Shown here in pieces: positions 44,873 through 54,607 of a stretch of 64,000 bases of DNA. Made by a program: the position numbers and the translations under genes. The DNA comes from Rhizophlyctis rosea (lineage: Eukaryota > Chytridiomycota > Chytridiomycetes > Rhizophlyctidales > Rhizophlyctidaceae). The notes below the pieces were generated by a model. It was not told the DNA's origin. It saw only the letters and a program-made list of their open reading frames with translations, and did no database searches. The stretch lies in NCBI GenBank assembly GCA_027596075.1, contig JADGJC010000144.1:12300-76299 (forward strand), in the 5' to 3' direction. Every line of letters starts with the position of its first letter. Positions within the stretch are counted from its first letter, which is position 1.

Positions 44873-46040
44873 TTCAAATGGATGTCACATTCTTCTCTGG
44901 GGATTTTCCACAAGAACGGAACGACATTTTCTTCTGACTTTCAAGAACACATTTTAACAATCCTTTTGCATTCCAGACTTGGGAAACCTCTCGCAAGCAT
45001 GTCCTGGGCACGACCAATCATATAACTGCACTCCTGGAATGCGGAAATCAGAGCAAAGCGACCGTGACACTCGGTGGCCACTTCGGTGGACAACATAACT
45101 GGTCAAGTTCACCCAACCTGCTAAGTATCTGCGTGTGGTGTGTAGGAGGGTACGAGTCGAGTACGTGCCGACCGATGCTCGCTCATTGGTTCAGAGGGTT
45201 GATGGCGGGATTGAGTCCACGGCATAGGTGTCTAAGTTGCCCTTCTAGGTGAGACAGCATTGTCTCGGGGGGTCCATCATTGATAATAAACTTAGCGCTG
45301 ATGATTGTCAACGCCTGAAGCCGACGTTCACCGTACCTGATCGGACATTATTGGGGGGAGAGTTTCCATCGAGTTGGTTTCCCGCGCGATGACATTCTTC
45401 GGTTTTCGGCTTCCAGTACAATTCGTCCAACTCAACGGGAACTGGGATAGTCGGGATTAATTGTCATACATTTTGTACTGCGTACTAAATCCTCGAAAAT
45501 GTTACAGATCGGCGGTGGCTTCCAGCCGAAAGGAAGTTCGGGCCCCGAGGTGCTAATGAGCATCGGCGCACGAGCGTCGGTATGTCATGTATTGCTTTTC
45601 GGGTCTCTCATAAGTTGTCAATTCAGGAGGGCCCGAATGTGGCCTCATACTCACCGTCGGTGATATGAGCGTGTCGCAAGCCACTAACACAGAGCGGGGT
45701 CCCTGATTACATGACGTTTCAAGACCTTCCAAGAGTTGAGGCTTGCAAGAAAGAGAACTACATGTATAGCATAGCAAACATTGCATCGTGCATCTAATGA
45801 ACAAGTGTCCTATTTCACAAATTAAGTTTGATCCATCCCCACATGACGTACAAACAAAGTGAGGTTCGGTGGGTTACCTCACCATACCTCATCATCATAA
45901 ATTCCATGTTGGACACGAGATATACATAATAACACCAATATATTTCCTATACATGGAGAATCCCAGCTGGTGCTTGAGCAACATAACAGCGATATACAGC
46001 ATAACTTCCTCCTTTGGCGACCTGTTGAAGCCGGTCATTC

Positions 46041-47525
46041 TCACATGAACATGGTGTCATAATTCGGCGGCGGGAGGTCATCGTTGTCCGGATCACCACT
46101 ACTACAAAAAACTTTCGAGTATCAATCATTACTGACAATGTCGCAAAACCTCTTAATCGACAATTATGTTCTGATAGATTACCTGAACCCAGACGGCCCA
46201 CCACCAAACCCGCCTCCCGGACCTCCTGGTCTCGGCATACCAGGCCTCGGTCCAAACGGTCCAATGGGATCAAACCTCGCACCAGGCGGAACGGCACCAG
46301 GTGGCAGAGGCGGAGCTCCCGGTCCAGCGTACGGTCCCTGAGGACCACCACCACGAGGGTTGGCCGGTACGCCTCCAACGCCTCCGAACATTGGGTGAGA
46401 GGGGTCGACTACCATTCCTCCGCCCGGGTGCATGCCGCCCCCGCCGAAGGGGCGAGGGACGAGGCCTGGAGATGCTGCGAGGGGGTCTAGATCGACGTCG
46501 CCAATGCCATAGGGGTTTGGATGGAACCCGCCGATGCCGCCACCTACGCCGCCAATACCGCCTTGACCGAAGGGATCGAAGGGGCGAATTGGGCGGGGGT
46601 AGCCGCCGGAACGGGTGGGGTCGCGGAGGGGGTCGTTGTCTGGTTGTGGGCGGGGGCGGGAGGAGGAGGAGGAGGAGGAGGAGGAGGAGGAGGAGGTGTT
46701 TGCAGTGCTGGGTTTGTACATTCGTATTTGTGAGACGTCCTTCTCAATTCTCAAAGACAATGTTATCACGCATACCTTCTCGTCTCTTCATAACCCTCCT
46801 TGTACAACCCGGGAATCAATGCCTGCACAATCTTCACTTTGAACTGATAGATAAGCTCTCCCAGCTGTTCATCCGAAGCGAACACTGTTTGAATGGTGGC
46901 AGGAGTCAAGTCGTCCGACGATGGGGAGTAGGGAAAAGTGAAGTTGGGATTGATGAAGGTCGGAACGGAAAGTTCTAGCGTATGGAGTGTGCCGTCCTGT
47001 TTGTTTACACATTAGAAGTCTGTTGCGGGACGTTATTGATGATAAGACATTAACATCTCTCACCTCGATTGCCATCCCATGAACAATCAGCTTCGACGCC
47101 ACTTTGACTCCCTTCACCAAGAATGTAAACTGACTCTGATGATGTCTGTATCGGAACGAGTATGATTCGCCACTTCTGTTCCAGTCCGGTGGAAGTGGTG
47201 CAGACTGTTTAGCTGCCTGCATAAAGTCTTCGGTTGTCTGGTTTGGCGGTGGGGTTGACGCTGCCGAAACGTCAAATAGTTAGGGTCAATCTTGCCATAT
47301 ATACAGCCTAATCGAAACTCTTTCAAGTCATCACTCACTATCTGCCTCCTCTCCCAAGCCCAAGAACCTGAACCCCAAGTTTATCATCATAGCGTGGAAT
47401 AACGCCATGGTGGCGTCGACGCCGTGACGGAAGATGGGTGTCCTGTCATTTCCAATCGCCTTGACCACCGTTTCGAAAAGTGAGGTTGCATGCAAAGGGT
47501 TTGTGTTGCCAGTAGAGGCCGACAT
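46041..47525 (-). CDS. PSMF1: Proteasome regulator PI31
   Basis: Exons 47525..47339, 47260..47064, 46996..46776, 46749..46183 and 46101..46041 join in phase to 410 residues. The N-terminal FP domain (about 1-200) shows FRHGVDATMALFHAMMINLG, RYRHHQSQFTFLVKGVKVAS and EQLGELIYQFKVKIVQALIP, GLYKEGYEE. The second half is the typical Pro/Gly-rich tail with repeated GG and NP motifs, ending DNDDLPPPNYDTMFM, the conserved C-terminal signature. PI31 binds and modulates the 20S proteasome and the Fbxo7-type FP domain in other species. A poly-Ser run encoded by (TCC)n opens the tail. The acceptor of exon 4 was chosen by phase. Confidence 0.92.
46659..46696 (+). repeat. GGA trinucleotide microsatellite in the PI31 gene
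   Basis: About 12 GGA units on the plus strand, read as TCC codons (poly-Ser) at the start of the PI31 Pro/Gly tail. In-frame length change would alter only the serine run. Confidence 0.95.
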
Positions 47526-48100
47526 TGTGTCTTTCCCTACTTTGCTTCCCGTTATTTTGAAAATGGAAAAACGATGTGGATAGCAAGTGTGTGAAAAAGT
47601 TGGAGGCTAAAATTACACCCTGGTCATCAAATGCGCAGCTGGCGTCTGAACGCTTTCAAAGTTGCAAGTGACTGTGCCACGATGGTCATCTGTGCGTTTT
47701 GTTCCCCCACCCATTGCATTTGAAGTTTTTGATAGTCAACTTCTGAGTTCAGGGATCAGGTGTGTGTGCATGGCAGATGGCTTCCTTGCATGCCTCGGCG
47801 TGTGGCCACAAGGCCTAGACCCGGTCATCAAGCTGCCCTGAGGATGGACTACTCCATGCGAGCCCATTGAACATTGAACAAAAGGGATGAAGCAAATCCC
47901 ACCTATCCTAAGCTATTATGGCGATCAGCTCGGAGTCACCCTGAAGTTGCGTCCAAGCTGAATATGATAAAGTGATATCTGGTCAAGCGATTAGGTCTAG
48001 GCAGATAGACTGCCTCAACGCACATCAAGCAATGCTCATCATTCCCCAGCATGCGTATTTGTTATCTGACAAAACGCACCTATCTACATACCACGCAAAC
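47526..48100. other. Intergenic, no supported gene
   Basis: Promoter side of PI31 and 3' flank of the ALKBH1 gene. Nothing else is seen. Confidence 0.5.
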
Positions 48101-49368
48101 TCAAAACACCTGTCTGACATTTACATTGATCCTAGACGTCTGCAAATAGTCAGCAAAGATCTTCCAGTCCGGATCGTCCTCATTCTCCACCTCGGTGAGA
48201 TAAGCCGGCAACGTTCCTTCCAACAACCTCGGCACACCATGAAAAGCCCGCCGGGACGGTCCAGACATCACTAGTATGTCTCCACTGTCAAGTCTTAACG
48301 ATATTGGCGGGTCATCACGTGAGGTAGTGCCTATCAGGTAGACACAGGAATGACCAATGCTGATAGGAGTGTTGTAAATATATGCTATTTGGCACAATCC
48401 GTGTCGAGGTTGAGCTTACCTGAAACTGACTAAAGGAGCCTCTGTATTGACCTCACTCCGATCCTGATGAGCGGTCAATGATTTTTTCAATTGATAAAAA
48501 TTGACAATGCCAGCCTCCGACTTCCATTTCTCGATATCGTAATGGGTAATGAGCTGCACGGTTTTGATGATGGCGTTACATAGATCAGCGATTTCAGCGG
48601 GAAGTGGAGGGCGACGGTCGAGGTGGTATTCTGTTTATGAAGAAAATTATCCATGTTCAGCCCGACCATCACAGTACGCACGGCACGAGGAGCAATTGAC
48701 ATGCCTTTTGTTGACCAATTGTATTGAAAGCCTAAAGATGCCCACCGCAGCTGATGGACGGCATCCAAGGGTGTTATAGGTTTGAGGAATGGCGTAGGGG
48801 ATGTTGGTGGGTCTATCTTAACCTTGCCATTGGGTTCAGAAGATTCTGCCGCTTCATCATACCGTTCATCATCCGACGATGAATTGGCAAGACTGTCCGG
48901 GTCACGTCGTGCAAGGAGAAAGTCATCTGGATTTGAACTTTGTAACGTCTTCTCATGCACCCTCCATACGCCTTCATCTGGTATTACGAAATGCGTGTCG
49001 AGGTTTGTGACATTTGGTCGGGAGGTATATTCTCGTAGGCATTTTTTGGCGAGGAAGCGCTGAGCGGCGGGTGTAAAGGGGTTTGGTATGACTATTAGTC
49101 CTGGCACACTGCGGACAAGATAGGCGGTGGTTTGAGCTGCTTTTGAGGAAGACAAGCCAAATGTAGACGAGAGGCTGCATATGTCCGTTGGACAGGTAAT
49201 TGGTGTGAACTCGTCCTGCGGGTTCAGGATAGGGTGGAGGAGTGAAGCGAATAGTTCGTCGGGTAGGACTTTCCGCTTCCAAGTTCGTTCGACGATGCGG
49301 AAGGGCGTTTGGTTTGCCCATGCCGGCGAGTCTGGTGGTAGCTGTACGAACTTCTTCTTTTTGCCCAT
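48101..49368 (-). CDS. ALKBH1: AlkB homologue 1 (ALKBH1) Fe(II)/2OG dioxygenase
   Basis: Exons 49368..48678, 48630..48420 and 48359..48101 join in phase to 386 residues. The iron ligands are HQD in LTAHQDRSE (about H285, D287) and the His of RRAFHGVPRLL (about H341); RINVNVRQVF at the C-terminus supplies the 2OG-binding Arg pair (about R377, R383). Other family marks are LGFQYNWSTK, GIVNFYQ and SGDILVMSGPSRR. Known ALKBH1 acts on tRNA (m1A, f5C/hm5C34), DNA 6mA and mitochondrial RNA. The usual HVD of animals is HQD here. The exon 1 donor (GTACTG) was chosen by phase and joins to YHLDRRPPLPAEIADLCN, which is well conserved. No clear mitochondrial leader is visible. Confidence 0.92.
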
Positions 49369-49636
49369 CCCTTCTTTGTTGATAAGGTAAGTAAGTAGAT
49401 GTCTGGAAAGCTGGGACGAATTTCACGGAGGAGGAAAGCAGGAAACATGTCCAGCCAAGCCACCGCACTCACCTGGTGGCAAAGTCTCCAAAAAGCGGCA
49501 TAGTCACGTAATGACTCACCATGACTGCCCCACTCCCACCCACTCTGGTCGGCCCATTCCATATTGGCATCCATCCACAGCACATTTGCCTTCCTCCCTC
49601 TCACACATCCACTTTCCAGCCATCCATTAACGAAAG
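49369..49636. promoter_or_regulatory. Divergent promoter between ALKBH1 and eS30
   Basis: The start codons of ALKBH1 (minus) and eS30 (plus) are 268 bp apart, head to head, so both promoters and 5' UTRs must fit here. A pyrimidine-rich stretch precedes the eS30 start, as usual for ribosomal protein genes. No defined binding site was recognised. Confidence 0.5.
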
Positions 49637-50164
49637 ATGGGGTATGTATCTAGCATCGCAATGCATCCATCCATCCATCATCATGCGCGTATATCCAGGG
49701 AGGAACTATTGCTAATTTAAACCATCTTTTTATCGTTATTTTTCGCGATGTTCTTGTTGGTAATGCAGTAAGGTATGTCAAAGGAAGTCTCATGCGGTCA
49801 CAATGGCGAATGATGGAATTAACATGCCTTGACAATTGCCAGGTTCACGGTTCCCTCGCCCGTGCCGGTAAGGTCAAGGGTCAAACCCCCAAGGTCGACA
49901 AGCAAGAGAAGAAGAAGAAGAGGACTGGTATGTCTATTTATTGATGCCCGCTCAACGCATTCGATTTTCTCAAATACTGTATCTTTGCAGGCCGCGCCAA
50001 GAAGAGGATCCTCTACAACCGCCGCTTCGTCAACGCCGTCGCCTCTTTCGGCAAGCGGAGGGTAAGTTCACACATTTCACAATTGGAATACTGGAATTAG
50101 TTTATGGAGCTCACACGAATATCATCCGCAGATGAACCCCTCCCCCAACTCTGACTCGAAATAA
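49637..50164 (+). CDS. RPS30: 40S ribosomal protein eS30
   Basis: Five coding exons: 49637..49641 (ATGGG), 49769..49772 (TAAG), 49843..49927, 49991..50061 and 50132..50164, total 198 nt and 65 residues. The product begins [20 protein letters not shown] and continues through [35 protein letters not shown], the full eS30 sequence. The protein sits in the head region of the 40S subunit near the decoding centre. As in other fungi it is not fused to a ubiquitin-like FUBI domain. The 4-nt second exon is required: direct joining of exon 1 to exon 3 gives the wrong frame, while ATG GG+T AAG restores M-G-K before VHGS. Both flanking introns have consensus GTATGT donors and CAG acceptors. Confidence 0.93.
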
Positions 50165-50870
50165 ATAACCACATATTTCGCATCGCTCGTCTGTGCCATC
50201 AGTTGGGGATTTCCGGTCGCTGTCTCGTTTCGGTTGCTGGAAACCATTGTAGAATGTCGTGTTCAATGGATAGGAACCTATAATCCACCTACTTTGTTGG
50301 TTTTCGGATTGTGGAGTGTGCTCGTGGAGGTTTTGTCGAGGGGTGATGAGTTCGGTGCGGAGTTATGGGGTCGGAGTTGAGAGTCCGATGGGTTGGGAGA
50401 CGGAATGTTGAAAATGGGAATTATTGAGGATTCATTTGGGGGAGAACAGCCTGCGCACACGCTGTGTGGCGCCAGCCATTACAAGTGTGGACCGATGTCT
50501 CGGAATGGGTTTCGGACGGGAGGGAAGGACGTCCGGCGTGTCGTGAGAAGATGATGGACATTGATAACTTCATTGCGCAACGCCTTGCCTCACTGGATCA
50601 AATTACTTTACCTTCTCCTCACTTCACGAATATCAGGAACATTACAAGATGGCCCAATGCCCAATTCTTTCTAAATGTCGAATCCTTTCCAAAAACTCGC
50701 AAATCAAACCTCATATGACTGAATCTACATATGAATTAATACTACCATCACTAATAGGTTTCGTTCATTCCACCAGCTAACTCCACATGCCGCAAAGTAC
50801 CTAATACTGCACCAACATTTGATATCTTTCCCCGTCCCCCTCTCCCACCCTCCCCCAACCATCACCATCA
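50165..50870. other. Convergent 3' regions, no gene
   Basis: 3' flanks of the eS30 and barrel-protein genes. A short plus frame at 50464..50718 lacks features. Confidence 0.5.
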
Positions 50871-51786
50871 TCACTCAGCAATAACCCCCGTCCCAATAAC
50901 CCAATCCCCATCCAAACCGCCAACCTCAAATACCCCATCCACTTCAACCCCCTCACACCCCACCACCCACCACCTCACATCGCTCAACACCCCAATCCAA
51001 AACGCCTCATCCCACCCGCCCACCAACTCCGCAAACGCCGTATGCGATATGTCGACGCCGTAGAGGCCTTGACACCCGGGACATTGGTCGACGATTTGGA
51101 CTGTTGTTGTTGTGTTTAGGGGCGGGTAGGAGAGCGTGAGGCATTGGCCGCAGACGAGGGTCGGGGAGAGGGAGGTGTATTGGGCCGTGTTCTAGTAATG
51201 TGTGTTCGTAAAGTATATAAAAATCTTGCAGCAAAATGTTTCGCAAACACAGGGTCACACAGTCCTCACCAACGCAGCAAATTTATTAAAGTTTTTCGGA
51301 ATAACAATCTGACCCGGCAACGCATCATAACATGCGCCGTACCATCCACCATTGTCCGGTCCGATGGGTGGCGGGTCCGCACCGTTTTGTATTGTCTTGT
51401 CTGCAGCGCATACGTCCATTCAAACACAGGAATGCGACAATACAACGAGCCACAAATCAGCAACGCCATCCCAATGAGAGAACAAGCGAACCCCCAAGAT
51501 CCGCACACACACCCACCCACCGAAACTCACATCCATCACCATAATATGTTACGCGTCCACTGAATGTTGTCTCTGTCCATGACGCAGGTGCAGGCTCTGT
51601 AGTTGGTGACGGTGGTGGTGAGGATAATGGTACCGGGGTTGGAGTTGGGATCGGAGTTGCAGACGTAGTGGCGACCTTGACGAAGGTCACTCCTCTTCCG
51701 GCGTGGGCAGGTACGGATCGCGTTGGAGGTGGTAGTAATAGGAGGAGTACGAGAAGTGAGGTGGGGAGAAGAGTGAAGGCGAACAT
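50871..51786 (-). CDS. Secreted double-psi beta-barrel (expansin/barwin-like) protein
   Basis: Exons 51786..51540, 51400..51270 and 51191..50871 join in phase to 232 residues. The signal peptide is LLPTSLLVLLLLLPPPTRSV with a probable cut near AHA. A Thr/Pro/Ser-rich linker (about 35-75) follows, then the barrel: FSGRVTYY, DNGGWYGACYDALPG, KNFNKFAAL, TLVCGQCLTLSY, TVQIVDQCPGCQGLYGVDIS and FAELVGGWDEAFWIGV. The TYY ... GACG-type ... DQCPGC ... D(I/L)S series is typical of DPBB, RlpA-like and expansin-like fungal secreted proteins acting on or in cell walls. Catalytic activity is not assured. Cys pairs GACYD, CGQC and CPGC suggest disulfides. No carbohydrate-binding module is present. Confidence 0.85.
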
Positions 51787-52388
51787 TGGTATTGATGGGG
51801 CAGCCCACCCACTCGTTTTATCAGACGTATGTTCTGGTTTGTGGGTTTATATCATCGTTTGCATCAATGTAATGAAGGTCTTTGCGGAAATGTGAGTATC
51901 GCCCGGTTTAAGGTTTTAGGGCAATCCGGTGGAAGGATATTTTTGGGACTTGCATCTTTCACTGTGGCGGATAGGACCCTAAAAATTGACCAAGCCACAT
52001 CCTTTCATCGTTCCCACTCTCAAAAACCTCAGGGCCAATTGCAAACTCATTCCCACCATGAAACCAAATCAAACCCAACCACAAAGCAACAAAACTTCCG
52101 ATATAAAATCACTATATTCACAGGTGGGAATCTCCCTCACAATAACCCGAAAGCAAAAGAACCGCACCGTGACCATAACTAAAAACTGTACAAAAGCGCT
52201 TTGGCGCTATACAAAAAAACGTAAAACAAAAAAAACACAAACTGTGACAAAACAACCAATTCTAAAGCACTGCACCCAAACCCTATAAATACCGCCCGAA
52301 ATCACCGCAGTAAAAACCACGTACCCCTCCTCCCACCATCCCCCGTCCTCCACCAGATCCACGCTACCACTTCATTCCGCGCAATTCA
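51787..52388. other. Intergenic, no supported gene
   Basis: Promoter of the barrel-protein gene and 3' flank of the HMG gene; A-rich stretches near 52180-52250. Nothing else is seen. Confidence 0.5.
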
Positions 52389-54607
52389 TCAAACCATCCC
52401 AGCCTTCTCCATCCTCTCCCTCTCCTCCTTCTCCCTCAAATACCGAATCTTATCCTGCTTAGCCCGATCATTATAAACCCTCCTCTCCTCCGGCCCCAAC
52501 TCCTTCCACGCCGCCGATATCTTCTGACTAATAACCCCAACCGTACACCCCGGAAACCTTGCCGTATACGCCGGCCTCACCTCCGCTAAATAATAAAGGA
52601 AACTCCCCGTGGGTTTCTTCACTCCGCCTTTATCCTTCTTCTTCTTTTTCTTGTCGTCTTTTTTGTTGGTGGTGCTGTTGGTGTTGGTGCTGCCTTTGCG
52701 GTTTTTGTCTCTTTTCGAGGAAGAGGGTGGGGAGCCGGCGGGTGAGATGGGAGAGGGGAGACCGGTGTGGTGGGAGGAGGGGGCGCCGTAGTGGTTGTCG
52801 GTAGGGTATCCCATTAGGTTGTCGAAGAGTCCGGGTTCGCCGAGGGTGAGGCGTTCTTCGGGGCTAGGATATGGTTGTGCTTTTCCAGGCTTGTTCTTCG
52901 ATCCTTTATCTTTCTTCCCATCGCCAACACCGTTGTTCTCCGTCGCCCGCTTCTTCTTCTTCGCCCGCAACGCCTTCATCCGCTCATACTCCTCTTTGAG
53001 CTGCTTGCTCTTCGTCACGTATCTCTGCTTCTCGTCCGGTCCCAGCCCGCGCCACTGCTCCCCAATCAATCGTGAGATGTCCGATACCGTGAACGAGGAC
53101 TTTTGTCCCGCACCCGCCTGCATCTGTAACTGTTGCTGTAGCTGTGGTCGCATTTCTTGGTTGAACACAAGGAACGCGTTCATGGGCTTCTTCGTCTTGC
53201 CGTCAGCGCTGGCGGCGTCATCGCTGTCATCGTCCACTTCATCCGAGTCATCATCGTCCGGCCCCTTCTTCCGCTTCCCGCTGCCGTCATCCTTCTTCTT
53301 CTCACCCTTGACACGGCCCCACACATACTCCGGATGCTCCTTGACGAACTCTGCCTTCATCTCCTTGGCCCGCTGCACGTACGAATCCTTCTCGATCGGA
53401 TCCAGCCGCTTCCACTCATCAGAGAGCAGCCGACTGACCGTTGCTGTGGTCATCGTAGGATCCATGCGCCGAAGTTCCTTGCCTCGCGTTTGGGAGAAAA
53501 GGAAGTAGGAGTTGACTGGTCGTTTGACTTTTTCGACCACGGGGGCAGCTGGTGTTTGCTGAGGTGGCGTTGCGGCGGGAGATGGCGTTAGCGTGTTGTT
53601 GGGAGGAGCAGGTGAGCTGATGGACGAATTGAAGGATGCAGTTGGAATGTTGGATGGACGCGCTTGCTGTGGCATGGCGCGTCCGTGAAACGATACGTTG
53701 AAAGGGTCGGGATTGTGCGGATTGTAGCCGCCAGTCGCTTGATTGTTGAAGGAGTGATTTGAGACGAGTTGAGGGATTTGCGGCATGTAGGCATTGGGAG
53801 GCGATTGGTGGTGATTTTGCGGACTGACGCGGGGCATGTTGTATTGATGTTGCGGGTTTGTCGTTGGTGCATTTCTGGACTGAGCCGGTGATGTTGTCGC
53901 AGGAACATTATGCTGATGATGTTGTTGATTAGGATAGTAATGCGATGGATCAGCTAGTGCGCGATTGGCAAATGGATCGGCTGACGGCTCGATGATGGAC
54001 TCGATGGAACCCAGCAAATCGTTCGAAATGTTGCCGGGACGTGCCAACGCTGATCCCCAAGCGGGATCCGTGCTGTTGGATAGGAAGTTATTGGGAAATG
54101 CGGGTCGTCCAGACGCTTGAGCGTTATTTGGCATAGGCGAAGCATGGGTGAGCGACGACAAGGGAGGGAAATTTCCGGTTTGGTTATTCATTGATCCCGC
54201 GAAAAGCGAAGACTGTTGATGTTGCCCTTGTGCTTGGTTTGCGTATTGTTGCGGAAGTGTAGAAGCATTGGCTCCGGAGTTCATATCCGGCCATTTCGGA
54301 TTGAGAGACTGACTGAAGAGACCGGATTGATGTTGCTGCTGTTGCTGTTGCTGATCTTGCGGAAAGTATTGCGGATACCTTCCTTGCGGCATGTTATTCG
54401 GTTGATGTGATGATTGCATTGGAGGGAGTACCAGAGATGGTAATGAGCCATGGCCCGTCATTGTGTAGGGTTGCTGGTATTGTGCGGTCTGAGGGCCTGT
54501 TGATTGATGCATGTTAGAGAGATGATGCTAGGTCAACCTGCTAAACATAACTCACCGGCGAAGCCGCCATATTGGGGATGCGACCCCATATGTTGATTTG
54601 AATGCAT
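52389..54607 (-). CDS. Triple HMG-box protein
   Basis: Two exons, 54607..54556 and 54496..52389, give 719 residues beginning MHSNQHMGSHPQYGGFAGP; without this splice a 707-residue form could start at an ATG (54512) that lies inside the intron. Residues 1-330 are Gln/Asn/Pro-rich and disordered. Three HMG boxes follow: about 340-410 (KRPVNSYFLFSQTRGKELRR), about 453-535 (KKPMNAFLVFNQEMRPQLQQ, then ISRLIGEQWRGLGPDEKQRY) and about 644-710 (KKPTGSFLYYLAEVRP, ISAAWKELGPEERRVY). Basic KKKK patches between boxes supply nuclear signals. Multi-HMG proteins bend DNA and act in chromatin, rDNA or sex regulation; which applies here is unknown. The first box resembles the sequence-specific type, the third the non-specific type. 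Confidence 0.88.

Larger units (their letters stand above)
42382..46040. other. Gene-poor region with repeats, 3.7 kb
   Basis: No protein gene is supported. The longest plus frame (44181..44756) starts with TTG and has irregular composition. The region holds the 61-bp tandem array and the inverted repeats listed separately. A 40-bp similarity links 42561-42600 and 44345-44386 (both begin TGGTGGCACAGTAGA). Confidence 0.5.
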
